Assembly: GCA_020736575.1 (NCBI GenBank)
Contig: JAGPYM010000050.1
Location: 115,521 to 179,520 of the forward strand
Length of the DNA: 64,000 bases
Source: Thelonectria olida
Taxonomy: Eukaryota; Ascomycota; Sordariomycetes; Hypocreales; Nectriaceae
Reading direction: 5' to 3'
Part shown: positions 1-12,180 of the stretch, piece by piece
How positions within the stretch are numbered: the stretch's first letter is position 1
Layout: each line of letters begins with the position of its first letter
The notes under the pieces: model-generated
Database searches by the model: none
What the model saw: the letters and a program-made list of their open reading frames with translations, nothing else
What the model was told of the DNA's origin: nothing
Position numbers and translations under genes: made by a program

Positions 1-1394
1 ATCTCTCATACTTGTTTGCATGTGCACATTTGAGAGCGAGTGGGTGTTCCTAGCGGCCCTATTCGTCCTCCCTGCTACACTCAGTTCTGAGACTTTCTAA
101 CTAGAGGACGCCTATGTTGTTTATCTAAAACTGAGGAGTCACTTAAATATGTAAATCTCGCTATTGATTAGCCATATTGTTGGTTTAAGCTCTGGAGTAG
201 TTGAATTCGAGTCAGTCATCGAATATTATGCTTGTATTTGCATCGCTACGGCAGCGTTTCAATCCAGTTTATATACCGAGCCTGACCCAACCTCTCACAA
301 CTAATGTAAAAGTCGGCTAACGTGTGCTCGCGTACGGGAGTTTCCCGAATGTCCAGGCCTTATGCAAACAGAGTTCTGACTCTCTGGGAGAAGGTCCTTA
401 AAGAGCCGTGGATCCACTTGACGATACACAGACAAGAGCCCGAGCCCGGGAGATGGTGTGCTAGGGTGGTCTGTGGACCAAGTCGTTGTGCCCCAGCTGC
501 GCCAGTCGATCCAGCACAGCACCCACGACTCCAGTGGTTGGCGGTGTGTTCCTGGACGCACTGCTTCATGGCATCCTCGAGCTTGTTGGCCTTGGAGAGG
601 GTAGAGCGGCAGGGAATGACGGTGATGGTCTTGTCCGCTCTCGCCGTTGACCAGCGGAATCGTCCAAAGAATGGACACGCGAAGAATAGGAATGCGGCGT
701 GCGGCGGCCAGCACAGAGCCATAATAGGTGCCTATCCCAGTCTTGGCTTGCTGTTCTCCGCCACACTGCGCGTCCGCTTGGGTTGACCGACCTAGTAACC
801 TTGTTTAGGCATAATCGAATAGAGAGTATTTTAATCTTTGCTCGGTAGTTGATTCGGGTGATGTTCAGAACATGGGACCCGTCCGGCCGCCGCGGGTGCC
901 CGGTGATCAGTGAACGCGGAGGCCGTTATATTAAAGTCTTAATAGAGTTCAAGCTGCAATCACCTCGGACTCAGGGCTCTTAGAGTTGCAAAGGCCATGG
1001 CATAAACTCTAACGCTCTAGTCCTCTGCAGCATTGTTGATCTTCTCTCAAGTTGGGGTCTTTCATCAAGGAAGGAGGCGTTAAAATGTTCTCGGACCCCA
1101 CATAGAAGACGACGGAAGCCGGCAGCAAGTCATTGTGGCAACACATGAGATGCTTCAACCAGCCTCCGAGGATCCCGGACTTCCAGCTCATTCAAACATG
1201 GCTAACTTCATGGTTTCGGTGATTCCAGGGTTAAGTCTTCATTAGGGCGGAGAGCATGGGTACCATGCAACCCAACATCACATCCCAAGATGATGACTAT
1301 ATATTGCAGCACTGAATCCCTCTCCCACAAGCTTCAGACCAAAGACATTCTACCTACAAGCTTCATTTACATCCAGTCTCGTCCTATATACACT
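1..1394. other. Intergenic stretch upstream of the amine oxidase gene
   Basis: No convincing conserved gene is seen. Overlapping open frames occur on both strands between about 300 and 790 in a GC-richer patch; one is listed separately as a weak candidate. A CTGACTC-type heptamer (reverse strand) lies at 209-215, too far from the amine oxidase start to assign. The last few hundred bases should hold the amine oxidase promoter, but no clear element is visible. Confidence 0.5.
360..722 (-). CDS. Possible small secreted protein (weak candidate)
   Basis: This ATG-started frame of 120 codons begins with a hydrophobic stretch resembling a signal peptide (AAFLFFACPFF, about residues 9-19) and contains several Cys. 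I do not recognise a family. Two other frames are open across the same bases, one on each strand, so the openness may only reflect local base composition. No intron is needed. It is reported only because the start resembles a secreted protein and nothing else explains the stretch. Confidence 0.2.
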   Translation of the reverse strand: MALCWPPHAAFLFFACPFFGRFRWSTARADKTITVIPCRSTLSKANKLEDAMKQCVQEHTANHWSRGCCAGSTGAAGAQRLGPQTTLAHHLPGSGSCLCIVKWIHGSLRTFSQRVRTLFA

Positions 1395-2945
1395 ATGGTT
1401 GCCATTTCCCAAGCCGTTGAGGTCCTCATCGTCGGCGCTGGCCTCAGTGGCCTCCGTGCAGCAACGGACATCCACGAAGCTGGATTGTCTTATGTTGTCC
1501 TGGAAGCCATGGACCGTGTCGGAGGCAAGACCCTCTCGGTTCCTTCGTCTTCTAACAACTCCGCCCCGCTCGATTTGGGTGCCGCATGGATCAACAATAG
1601 CACCCAGTCTGAAATATTCGCCTTATCGAAAAAATTTGGGTTTGATCTCATAGTGCAGAGGACCGAAGGGAATTCTTTGTTCCAAACCGCTGAAGGGGAT
1701 GTCTCATCTAACCCCTTTAATATACCTTTTCCGGTAAGCCCACCGGGGAATAGCTGTCAGTTCGACGTTTCTGGACATCGCTTGCTAATATAAGTCTACA
1801 GGCTTCTGACGACCAGCTGGCCGAGGTTCAGCAGCTTATCGATATCATTAATAAATATGTCGAGCGCTCTGACCTTGAAACCCCGCACCTTGGTCCGGAT
1901 GCGGAAGAATTGGATGCATTGACCGCTTTGGAATTTGTGAAGGAGAACCTTGGAACTGATGTGACTGAATTGGCAATCACAGGCTTCGTTCGAGCTATCC
2001 TTGGAGTTGAGGCGGACGAACTCAGCGCGTTATACTTGGTGGATTACATCAAGAGCGGTACTGGACTGGCCAATCTCGCCGCCGACACTGCTGATGGTGG
2101 CCAATATCTCAGAAACCGACAAGGCAAGACTGACGCTCTGATTTCCTATTGTGGAGCTGTTGTCCAAATGAAGGCTGGAACGTTGACTAACCACTCGCTC
2201 GACAGGAAACCAACAATTCTCTATCAACCTCGCTAAGCAGCTGAAACGTAAGAGTGTCAAGCTCTCTACGGCTGTCACCAAAATTACTCAGACTGATGAT
2301 GGCTGTATTGTTGAGACCAACAAGGGAACCCGATACTCGGCTAAAAAGGTCATCATCTCGGTACCCACATCGTTTTACTCTTCCATTGAGTTCGTGCCCG
2401 AGCTGCCAGACGCGAAGAAGGAGCTTGGCGAGACAACAAAGTTGGGCTACTGGTCGAAGACAATTCTTGTGTTCGAGGAGCCTTGGTGGCGCGCAGCGAA
2501 CCTCTCTGGTGCCTTCTTGTCGGTGAATGGACCTATCATCTTCACCCGCGATACTAGCGTCGAGGAGGATGATCAGTACAGTATTACAACTATTCAGATT
2601 GGCCAACCTGGCCGTGACTGGTCAGAGCTGGATGCAGAGGACAGGAGACAGGCTGTTCTGGAGCAATTCCGCACTGCCTTTGGCACTGTGGTCAATGATA
2701 TCCCCGAACCTATCAACATTATCGAAAAGGAATGGTCAAAGGACCCATGGGCATTGGGCGCACCTAGCCCTGTTATGGTGCCTGGTATCATGACAAAGGA
2801 TGCCGGAAAATCGATCCGCGATCCAGTTGGAAATCTCCATTTCATTGGTACAGAGACGTCGCATGTTTGGAAGGGGTATTTGGAAGGTGCCGTCCGATCT
2901 GGAGTCAGGGGCGCCAACGAGGTTATCACGGCACTTGAAGACTAG
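1395..2945 (+). CDS. Flavin-containing amine oxidase (MAO-N-like), 3 exons
   Basis: Predicted to oxidise a primary or secondary amine to an imine with FAD, releasing H2O2. Exons are 1395-1733, 1802-2123 and 2206-2945, giving 466 residues, close to fungal MAO-N. The dinucleotide fold VGAGLSGL is at residues 13-20, followed by the Glu of the adenosine-binding strand and GGKT. The C-terminus carries the family FAD motif (FIGTE, then GYLEGAVRSG). The stretch around WALGAPSPVM has no Cys, so FAD is probably not covalently bound, as in MAO-N. The start was chosen because FAD-fold spacing is normal from 1395; an upstream in-frame ATG at 1290 would add an unlikely leader. Intron 2 (2124-2205) begins GC rather than GT, with branch site TGACTAAC; only this splice restores the frame RQG-NQQF. 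There is no PTS1. It opens the metabolic cluster, but its promoter lacks the motif seen at the other genes, so membership is uncertain. Confidence 0.88.
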
Positions 2946-3912
2946 AACTGGTTACTGAGGTCTGAAGACTAAGTGGGTTACTATGGCAATAGTCCAACGG
3001 TGCTTCATGCGAGACGTTATCAGACACCATCGAGCAATCAGGTAAATAAGCACGTGGCGTTGGGAGTCAGTATTGATGCGAGGGAGAATAGACAAGGCGG
3101 TCGAGTTAAGGGGGGGGTCTAGGGCTTTAACAGCCGCGAGGGAGGCTAGTTAAAGGAGAGGGAGATTTTTCAGGATTTTTCTAGAGGGAGACAGGATCAT
3201 TGACATCACCGGCTTCAACAGTGGGATAGACCGAGACCTCCCGTATCAGCTAGCCAGTCGAGACTTCTTTTCTTAGTTGTATTTTTATTAAATTTCATGA
3301 CAGTCACCTTACAACTTGACAGGTTCCTTCTATTTCTACTGAAATCGCCCTTTTCCTCCGAGCCCGATATCCGCAGTCTCCCAGTCTCCTGTACCCGCCC
3401 GGATCTTCCAGCTGCAACCACAAATTCAAGCCTTGCCACTTTCCGCAGCTAAGATCTAATAGATCAAAGGGTCTAATCAGACGCTTTACTAGCTATCATG
3501 AAACAACTGGCCTGTCTGTCTCAATCGTGGTCATGTTACAAGCAGCCGCTGCTGACTCTGCTGAAGTCAGCGGACAGCCGCAGTTGCGATTGGCCCCTTG
3601 TCTCCTTAGGGGATAGCTACCTAGTTGGGTGTGGTCTCTCTCGTCCCTTGGGGTCGTTTCAGTATATCCAAACCCCCATTGGGCTAGCATAACGTACAGT
3701 AGTTTACCCTATACAAAATATCTCGCTATTGTGTTTCCACACAGAGTCGATTTGACTCTTAAGGAAGTACCATTTCTCTATTAATTTAGCTTCACAAAAC
3801 TGAGAAGAGCAAGTATTTACCACATAGCAAAGGATTGAGGGAACAGAGGAGAAAAACTCGTAAACAGTATTCAAAATAGCACTTTTTCATTAGGTCGAGT
3901 TGCTTATGGGGA
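2946..3912. other. Intergenic, between converging amine oxidase and ABC transporter genes
   Basis: Two genes end into this 967-bp stretch from opposite sides. Short open frames on both strands (3215-3439, 3496-3692) show no recognisable protein features. It contains a G run at 3111-3117 but no repeat or RNA gene that I can see. Confidence 0.5.
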
Positions 3913-6900
3913 TTAGAATTTACAAGAATAGTAAATGACCAACGTGCTTTCAAGATAGGCACTCAATATCCCTAGATCTCTCCATCGATTGTCCCAATAC
4001 AGTCCAAATTGAGCAATGAAGTCATCCCCAAACTGATACGGGCAATACCCACAATTTGAAGTTGCGTTTTCATTGGCCAAGTATCCTGGCGCGGTTTCAA
4101 GCCATCCTTGCAGGTATTCAAAACATGTCACACCTGCGGGCGGGTCGAATCGATACAACTCAGAAAGCTTACATATGACCTCGAGACCTGACAACTCTGT
4201 CTCGATCAGCCCTCCAACGAGGTAAGATACTGGGTTCGACCTAAATATCCAGACCCAAAATTTTGGGATGTTTTGGGGTGGGACGGTAACACCGCAAAAG
4301 AGCGAGAAAGTTATCAGGATAAAGGGGGTAAACAACGCGGCAATGTATGATGATGGTGTGAATGCGGCGATTGTTTGACCTAGCTGGACAGAGAATTGAC
4401 TTGTGATCAAGACAATGAAGAACTCATAGCCCGCCTTAGTCGCGTCAATGCTAAAGTTGGCTGGGAAGAATAGGAGCAAATAAAACTAGGAGAATGGCTG
4501 GTTAGCTATTATTCCAGTTTTAATAGAAAGGGGACATACTAAAACAGTACATAGAATTGTGAATGGAATTTCTGAGAGCAGCATCGCTGTGAGAAATACT
4601 GTTCTGGAATACATGCCAGAGGCTCTCTCACGGTGAAATATTCTTTTCGCCCTCTCAAAGGCGGGCTCCACCTGTGAGAGGACGAGAGAAGGTAAGATTG
4701 TAACCTGAAAGATTATAAAGATTCGCATCTGCAAGTCGCCAAACGCATTACCGGTGTTCAGATATGCCAGTGCTGTCAAGAGCGCTATGGTGATATGGTT
4801 AATGATTCGTGTGCTGGCATAACCTGGCTGACGCCATGCTGATTTGAGGGCTCGAGTTGATACCGTTTTCAGCTGGACTAAAAAGGTAAGGCAGCCAAGA
4901 ATATCCTTAGACTTTGAATGACCTTGGTTTGTAGAGATATCATGGATATCCCGTGCATTTTCGATGATGTTGTTGATATCTCGATCCATGAGAGCTTTTT
5001 TGTCAGATTTTGACCAGATCTGTGCCCACTCGTCCGCTGATTTTCCGCCGTTGCTGATGGCTTCAAGCATAAACTCCGCAAAGTTGGTGGCCTCGGGACA
5101 GGAGTATCCTAAGTGAGAGAAGTATTGACCGGCTTCTGCTATCGGCCCACAGAACAGTTCTCGCCCGCCATGGAGGAGCAGAAGCTGAGAAAAGGTGCTA
5201 AATATGGCTGCATTAGGTTGGTGAATTGTGCAGACAATGGACTTTCCTTCATCGGCTAGCTTTCTCAAAAAGTTCACAATGTTCATGGCTGATTGTGTTG
5301 ACAACCCACTCGTGGGCTCATCCAAGAACAAAACGTCGGGCTTGGCCGCCAGCTCGACTCCAATAGTCACCAGTTTCCGTTGCTCGAGAGAGATGCCACC
5401 AGTTTCGGGCTCACCGATGATAGAGCTGGCAAGAGACTGAAGCTCCAGAAGGTGGATGATCTCTTCGACATCAGCGTTTTTGGCAGCCTTGCTGAAGGAG
5501 GCGGGTTGACGAAGGTACGCTGAAAACTGAAGCGCTTCGCGGACTGTTTGACAGGGATCGTGGACGTCAAGCTGCTGGCAGTAGGCAGTGCGCCTGCAGA
5601 AATCCTCTTGCAGGGGCTTTCCGTCTGCAAGAAGAGTGCCACTGACTATGCCAGTGATCTTCCTATTTGCCATCAGATCCAGTAGAGTGGATTTTCCAGC
5701 ACCAGATGCCCCCATCAGTGCCATCATCATGCCAGGTTTGACATAACCGGAAATGTCTTGGAGAATCTGACGTGACTCAGATTTAGAGACTACAGCTGTG
5801 TATCCCATGCCACTCCAAGACAACGTTTTATGCTTGGTTTCTGCCTGGTGACGAGGGTGACAAGTCTCAGTTGGGCGATGCCTGTCCATCGGCCTCTCCT
5901 CGTCTATTCCCGCGGCATCGTCATCTCCTGATGCTTCCATTTCGACTGGAGATGTCACAAATGTGACGGACTCAGATATGATGATATTGAAAATGAGCAG
6001 GCCGACAACAAATGCAAGGAGAATTGCGATGTTCCTCCAAATATGATGAACATCGAAACCAAACGCCGCTGCAAGGTAGGAAGATCCACTGACTGTTTTT
6101 GATCCACGCACAGCGCCGGGAACTAAACAGATCTTATAGTTTTGATCGCTGTACCCTGGGCCATGAGGTACGAAGCTGGAATCTGAGCAAGCTAGATCCA
6201 GTTCCCGAAATTCGTTGGCCATGAGACCTTCGAAGCTGTAGGCGATCGGATTAACCCAAGAGAACCATTGGACCCACGGCTTTTGATCGCGGTACGGCAC
6301 AAGATATCCGGATTCCAGAACAAAAAGTATAATGACGACGCAGGCCACCTTGAGTGCTCCATCGAGTGTCTTCGACATGCATCCCAGGGTTCTGAAAAAC
6401 AATGTCAAAGCGATCTGGCCGAAAATGATGAATAAATAAAATACGAAGAAGGACCCGGCATCAGTGCGCAGTCCAGCCATGAAATAGACAATAGCGGAGA
6501 ATATCAATCCCTAAAGAATCCGTCAGCTTCCTAACCACCATAAAACCTCACTCAAGGAATGCGTATGATATAACCTCATACCTCCAAGGCAGACAGCGGG
6601 ATGTCGAAAATAATTTGGCCCAAACACGCCGCACTCGGCCTGTAAAATGCGAATGATGTGTGCTTGTTAAGAATCGGTCGACCAAGGATGGTTAATGGCA
6701 ACTCTGCGAATGCCGAGAATGCATTATACAACAAGGAAATGAACATGACTCCTCCACGCGTAAATGTGCCGTTGGAAGTCCGAGGCAATTGCCAATACAC
6801 AGAGCCGCATACAAGAGCGATGATGGTGGATGTGACATTTTTAATGATTAAGCCAAGTCGGTCTTGGAGGCGCAGCTGAGCATGGCGACGAGCAAGTGCG

Positions 6901-8155
6901 GATATCTGCGTCCAGATTGAAGTCCGGTTGGAGCCGTACTGCCAACCGGTGTACCTTTCGGTCTCAATGCACTCTGTTACCCGGCGTTGATAATCCTCCT
7001 GACGGACCTCCTCTTGGCATTGGGCCATTTCTTGTTGCATCTTCCTGTACGCCACGGATTCGCGAAATATCCGAGCAAGATCGGCTGTAGAATATGGATT
7101 CTGAGAAGTCCTCAGCCTAGCGTCTGCACATTCAGCGAGAAAGTCGGCGATCGACTGGCCCGAGTTATGCGTAAACCCCAGGTTCTTGAAATAATTGGCG
7201 GCGCCGTCGGCTGGCCCGAAGTACAGCTCATGGCCGTCCGCTAAGAGCAGAACTTTGTCGAAGCAATGGTACAGTGTATCGGACGCTTGATAGAGTGAAA
7301 CCAGAGACACGCTTTCGTATAGGGACGTGAGCACGCGGAGAGCTCTGATGAGCTCTGACGCAGTCGCAGCATCGAGACCAAGCGTGGGATTTTCCCAGCA
7401 CATAATGGCCGCTCTCGTGATCAGGGCCTCGGCAATAGAGATACGTTTCCGCTCCCCACCTGAGACACCTCGGATCCTCGCATCTCCAAGCATGGTGGTC
7501 TTCGTGTGACTGATGTTCAGAATTCCGAGAAGCCTTTGAAGAACATCGTTCTTAAAAATTTGCTCTTTTGAGCCACCCTTATGGAACTTTGGTACACTCA
7601 AATCCAAGGCAAACTGCAACGTCTGCTCCACAGTGAGAGTAGGGTTGTGAAAGTCTTCAGCGCCACAGAACACAGCCTCTCCTGCATGAGCATTGAGAAA
7701 CTCCTTCGTGGATTTACCACCGTACAGAAGAGTGCCGGATGTCTCGGTGCCAGACATGGGGTTGTTTGCAACAGTTTTCAGAAATGTTGTACATCCGCTA
7801 CCTGCCCTCCCAAGGATTAGCACCATTTCCCCGGGAGAAACGACACCGCTGAGCTGTTGTAGCAGGCAGTTTCTTGGTACAGCTGTTTTAGTGTTTTGAG
7901 CCTCAGTGTTGAGCCAAGAAAATGCAGCATCGCTCAGGTAGTCTAAGATTCCACCAACTCTGGTTTGTTTCCTCCTAACATTGAGTCCATCGAACAGTAA
8001 GTCTATTGGCGGTCAGTAACCCATTATTAAAGGAAGAATGGCTAATGCTTACGAATCCGCTTGCCGGAGAAGCCTGCCAGACACCCATTGGACTTAGCAT
8101 TAAGCAAGTAATCTTGAAGTGCACTCGTGGAGCTTGCCATCGACGTTTGTTCCAT
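3913..8155 (-). CDS. PDR-type full-size ABC transporter, 4 exons
   Basis: Plasma-membrane drug or metabolite efflux pump of the fungal pleiotropic drug resistance subfamily (ABCG layout, NBD-TMD-NBD-TMD). Exons on the minus strand are 8155-8053, 8002-6582, 6510-4540 and 4485-3913, giving 1355 residues, slightly short for the family because the N-terminal leader is brief. NBD1 has the PDR Walker A with Cys instead of Lys (GRAGSGCTT, about residue 98), signature SGGERKR (about 215) and a degenerate Walker B (CWENPTLGLD). NBD2 has a normal Walker A (GASGAGKST, about 775) but the degenerate signature LEQRK and DEPTSGLS, where the family has SGLD. Hydrophobic transmembrane blocks follow each NBD. 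Introns of 49, 71 and 54 bp are all in phase. Two CTGACTC motifs lie 200-250 bp upstream. As a cluster member it could export a toxic substrate or product; substrate unknown. Confidence 0.93.
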
Positions 8156-9013
8156 GTTGTTTACTTTTTTTTTCGTGAAAGTTGATTGGAGTCCCTGAGT
8201 ATGAGTGGAGTCCCCCACCTGAAATTACCAAAACGCGTAAATCTGTACTCCTCGTACCTGCTACTTACTACAGGCTTGTTCTGCAGTTATACCAATCATG
8301 CGGGGGGCAATCACAGGGTGGAACTTGGACCCGATTCATAGTCGGCCGAGTGAGTCAGCAGGCCCATACGATAGTTGAGCAACTTTGTTTCGTTAGCGAG
8401 TCAGTTTTGCGTGTCAGATTTGTGGGTTCCTTTCGTGGTCAGTGATGAATGTCAGCAACTTGGCACCTCGAACGGTTTGATCTAGCGCCACGCAGCTCTT
8501 AGAAACCCAACGGTTTGCAGGGTTGCACGAGAGTTTATGACATGGGTTCCTCTTTCCTCCGTTCTACAACTCTCGGCTCAAGTGACAGGACCCCAGATGA
8601 AGTGAAAGAAGCAAAGCGTGTCATCAAAGACAGGGAGAAGTTTGTCCCGTGTACGCAGGTCGGATGTAGGGTCACAAGAATGGGTTTTTCATTTGGCAAG
8701 AGCTGATAAGAAAATAACGCTGCTATGGCTATTGGAAACTGTAACTTCCTTTTGATGGTACAACTATTCCGCTTCCACAGATGGTAATGGGAAGGTACAG
8801 GGTAGGCTCAACATATCGCAACAAGCGCGGGTTGGGCGAAAATGAAACTGCACGTAGTATCAACTCGTCTTAGAAAGAATTCTTGGAGCGAGAAGTTGGT
8901 CATAATCATAGTTTGAAATGATATTGATAACAGAGAGCAATCATGCCGAAAGACAAACATATTTAGTGCAAGACCAGCGTTAATTTATCCCGTTGGATAT
9001 ATGCCAAGGATAG
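8156..9013. other. Intergenic: ABC transporter promoter and SDR 3' flank
   Basis: This 858-bp stretch precedes the ABC transporter start at 8155 and follows the SDR stop at 9014. A run of nine T at 8165-8173 lies just before the ABC start codon on its strand. Two copies of CTGACTC on the minus strand are at 8352-8358 and 8398-8404. No coding potential is seen. Confidence 0.5.
8352..8404 (-). promoter_or_regulatory. Two CTGACTC motifs upstream of the ABC transporter
   Basis: CTGACTC on the minus strand occurs at 8352-8358 and 8398-8404, about 200 and 245 bp before the ABC start. TGACTC is a half-site type recognised by bZIP proteins of the Gcn4/AP-1 class, and a bZIP gene lies in the same cluster. 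Its role here is inferred from recurrence in the other cluster promoters. Confidence 0.4.
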
Positions 9014-9961
9014 CTATAGTGAAATTGTTCCAAGATCTTCCCCTGTCGCCTGTCTAATAGCATACGATACCAGATCCAGTGTGTCCTTTGGCACGTACAT
9101 GTCCTCCAAGGTGCCCATCACTTGGTCGAAGTTGGCTAGGTACCCTTCGGGCGAAACCTCATGTGTATGACCCGGTACTGTGGCGAGAGTTGTGCGAGCC
9201 GCCCTCCCTCCGCCAACGCTGAAAAGCTCACCAGAAACGGGACATTCCTCGCTGGCCAGGGCTATAATGAAATCAGCGACCAGGTGCGGCTGGAAATACT
9301 GATGTGTGATGCGCTTAATGACGGGTGACATGTCTGACATCCGCGAAGCGGCAGACGGCATGATTCCATTGATTTTTATGCCATGAACATGGCTCATGCG
9401 GCCTAGATCACGCGTGAGACCGAAGGTTGCGCCCTTGGCTGATACGTATCCGCCATCGCCGCCTGCGCCCATGCCAATCAGGCTGTCAGAAGATGTATTT
9501 ATGATGCGACCGTAGGATTGTTTCTGCATCGTGGGATAGACAGCGCTGATGAGCATAATGGTACCGAGTGCCGCGATCTCCCACGTTCGCTGGAAGGATT
9601 TCACATCGACATTGTCATGGGCGCTTGGCTTTCCAGCAGTACCGGCGTTGTTGATAAGGATATGAATTGTACCGTAGGTGTTCAATGTGTTTTGGACCAG
9701 CTCCTGGACCTCGGATTGGATCGATATGTCATGCCCATCCGCCACGGCCTCGCCACCTTTCGCCTTGATCTCGTCGACAACAGCTGCCGCTCGTGACGCA
9801 GTCCCTCGTTCGCCATCAAGGGAGCCGCCATAATCGTTGACTACTACCTTGGCGCCGTACGCGGCCAAGAGCAACGCGTATTCGCGGCCGAGACCACCGC
9901 CGGCACCAGTAACGATAGCCACGCGATCCTGAAGGGATTGAAGCTTTCGAGGCGACTCCAT
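9014..9961 (-). CDS. Short-chain dehydrogenase/reductase (MFE-2/17beta-HSD4-like)
   Basis: NAD(P)-dependent oxidoreductase acting on a hydroxyl or keto group. This single exon of 315 residues starts at ATG 9961; a codon 12 bases upstream is only TTG. The cofactor motif TGAGGGLGREYALLLA (about residues 18-33), NDYGG and NNAG resemble the dehydrogenase domain of peroxisomal multifunctional enzyme type 2, which works on 3-hydroxyacyl-CoA. The catalytic pair is Ser in NTSSDS and Tyr/Lys in YVSAK. A C-terminal extension of about 60 residues follows the core. It ends in ISL, not a standard PTS1. It shares a divergent 517-bp promoter region with the alpha/beta hydrolase. If the cluster is catabolic, it could oxidise a hydroxy intermediate; the acyl-CoA link is inference from sequence style only. 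Confidence 0.88.
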   Translation of the reverse strand: MESPRKLQSLQDRVAIVTGAGGGLGREYALLLAAYGAKVVVNDYGGSLDGERGTASRAAAVVDEIKAKGGEAVADGHDISIQSEVQELVQNTLNTYGTIHILINNAGTAGKPSAHDNVDVKSFQRTWEIAALGTIMLISAVYPTMQKQSYGRIINTSSDSLIGMGAGGDGGYVSAKGATFGLTRDLGRMSHVHGIKINGIMPSAASRMSDMSPVIKRITHQYFQPHLVADFIIALASEECPVSGELFSVGGGRAARTTLATVPGHTHEVSPEGYLANFDQVMGTLEDMYVPKDTLDLVSYAIRQATGEDLGTISL

Positions 9962-10478
9962 CTCAGCGTTCAAGACGGAACAAAGCTTTGAGTAACCAAG
10001 ACAAGACTTGTGGTTGGAGAAGAGAATCTACTCTGGTAACACCGCGACCGAGAGGGAATCACTTAGCTTAATGCAATATCGGAGTAGCGTAACCGAAAGA
10101 GGGCGATACCGGCACATTGAGACAAGATGACCACACAATATACAAGTCTATCAGAAAAACCCCGCTTCTGCGTTGTGGGTTGCTCTTCTTGCTGACCAAC
10201 CTAGGTAAGTAGCGTGCTCACGTGGAGTTGGTGCTGACTCGCCTCGTCTCGTCAACAACACCTCGGGTGGTAAAATGGGGCGGACACTTCCGGGCACCCA
10301 CATTAGGAATCAAGCAAATCGAGAATTGCTACATTACATAACACAAGGAATTGATTGAGATTGATGCGAGTTGAGTGGTTGCTGCAGTGTCACATTGCCC
10401 ACCTTGCTGGTTTGCCAAGTCACCCTCACCTTCACCCAATCGTGCACCATCGACTGCATCATTCCTTACGCTGGAGCC
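9962..10478. promoter_or_regulatory. Divergent promoter region of SDR and alpha/beta hydrolase
   Basis: This stretch lies between two outward-facing start codons (9961 minus, 10479 plus). It holds one CTGACTC at 10234-10240 within GTGCTGACTCGCC. No other element is clear. Confidence 0.4.
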
Positions 10479-11849
10479 ATGCATCAAGTTTTCAAGTCAC
10501 TATTGAATGGTGGGAGGTTGATGGCATCTCTCTTTTGGCTTCAAGGTAAGCGGCCGGCTTTTTTTCTTGATGATAGCATCCATAACGTGGGCATCGCCAC
10601 ATTAGTCTACATCATCCCGAAGACCAGAGTCGTAGCATTCATCTTTAGACTCCGAGAGAGAAAGATGCCTACACTCCCACACTTGATTGCAAATGCGAAG
10701 ATTAAGTGGTAAGTCAAGGCTAGCCTTTTATACAGTCAGAACTACACTCACCATGGTATTAAGGCTATCCCGCTCTCTCTCAATCCAGCAATTCAGGGCT
10801 GTAACCGCAAGTGACATTGATGGAAACGCAATCCTCAAGAATTTCTCTGAACTGTTGGGGGGTAACACAGAATATGAATATGTCCGTTCACTTGTCTACA
10901 TATATGTGTCGATGAACTCTAACCAACCATAATCTAGATCTGTACACCAGAATATCGCGCGTGGCATCTAATACGATCTCCGCATTCGACACACACTATT
11001 ATGTACGTACACGGTGGGGGATTCGTCTCTGGCTCTTCCAGTTCCGTTACATCTTATCTACTCCAACTACACCTGGAATTGGCTGCCCGCGGTCTTGTTT
11101 CAGACATGGTAGCAGTTGAGTATGATTTGGCACCGGAGTATCCCTACCCACACGCACTACGCCAAATCGTGTCAGCATATGAATATGTTCGAGCACAGTC
11201 TAAGCCAATAGTACTCATGGGCGACTCCGCTGGTGGGAACCTTTGTCTAGCTCTGCTCCGCCATCTCGTATATCCTCATCCGCAAATTCAACCGTCTCGT
11301 TCGAGTCGAAATGCGTCTGAGGGAATCACTGCTGCCTGTCTGGCTAGCCCATGGGTTGATCTCAGAGAGAGGAGCATATCAGATGCTAAAGCGCCATGGG
11401 ATTGCTTGGATGTTACAGCCTTAAAGTCATGGAGGGATGCATACCTGGGAACCCGGCCGGTGGACGAATATACAAGCGCTCTAGGTATGGCCTCGCCGAA
11501 ATGGAACGATATTCTCCCTCCGAAGATGCTACTTATGTCTGGCGATCTGGATCTTTTCTTAGCCCAAATAAAATCTCTGGCTGATGAAATAAAAAACGTA
11601 AGACACACGCTCCCCCCCATAAAAAAAAAACCAAAAAAAAACAAGAAATAGCAACATTAAAGAGCTGACATATTATAGAATGGTTATCAAGGCTTGGTTC
11701 TCAATATTATGCCACTAAAGGGCCATGTATGGAATCTAGTGGACTTTAACGGAACTGTAAATAGTAATTTACAGGAAAAAGAAATTGGACGGAAGGATAC
11801 TTTAGAAGGTATTTGTATACAAGCCGACTGGATTAGTAAGTATTGTTAA
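10479..11849 (+). CDS. HSL-family alpha/beta hydrolase (esterase/lactonase-like), 5 exons
   Basis: Serine hydrolase expected to cleave an ester or lactone. Proposed exons are 10479-10545, 10606-10708, 10764-10881, 10938-11597 and 11679-11849, with all phases consistent, giving 372 residues. The oxyanion motif HGGGF lies in exon 4 (about residues 120-124). The nucleophile elbow is GDSAGG, the acid Asp is in SGDLDLF, and the catalytic His is in KGHVW in exon 5. Intron 4 (11598-11678) is unusual, with runs of C and A, and reading straight through it gives a Lys-rich tail and early stop that would lose the His. Intron 1 and the first exon are less certain; the frame is also open without that splice. 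A BVMO next to an HSL hydrolase is a common ketone-to-ester-to-acid pairing, so it may act after the monooxygenases. The 3' end runs into an AT-rich patch. Confidence 0.8.
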
Positions 11850-12180
11850 ATATAAATTTATTAAATCTATTATTTTTTACTAAAAAGTTTAATTATTTAT
11901 TATTTACTTGTATAATAAAATTTTTTTTATATAATTCTATTTAATATTAAAAAGAAATAATAGAGAATACTACTAGTTATATTTAAGCAAGGGCTTAAAT
12001 ATCACACAGTTAGCTCGGAGCTATTAAGATTGACTCCAACTATTAGGGTCGTTACATTCCGTGGCAGCAGCCGGGAACAACTATCGGGCCTCGCCCCTGA
12101 CATTATATAGCTACTCCCTAAGTTACCTCAAGTTTGTTCTCGCCCGCTTGGGGTTGCAAGTGTACCAATCCTAAAGCTTC
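11850..12180. other. Small AT-rich patch between converging hydrolase and transporter genes
   Basis: About 11850-11990 is nearly pure A/T, with short oligo-T and oligo-A runs, like a short RIP-decayed repeat scrap. The remainder has ordinary composition and no gene. Confidence 0.5.

Noticed and set aside
11598..11651. Lys-rich C-terminus and early stop for the alpha/beta hydrolase
   Set aside because: Reading through this stretch loses the catalytic His; a GT-AG intron to 11678 restores KGHVW in frame.
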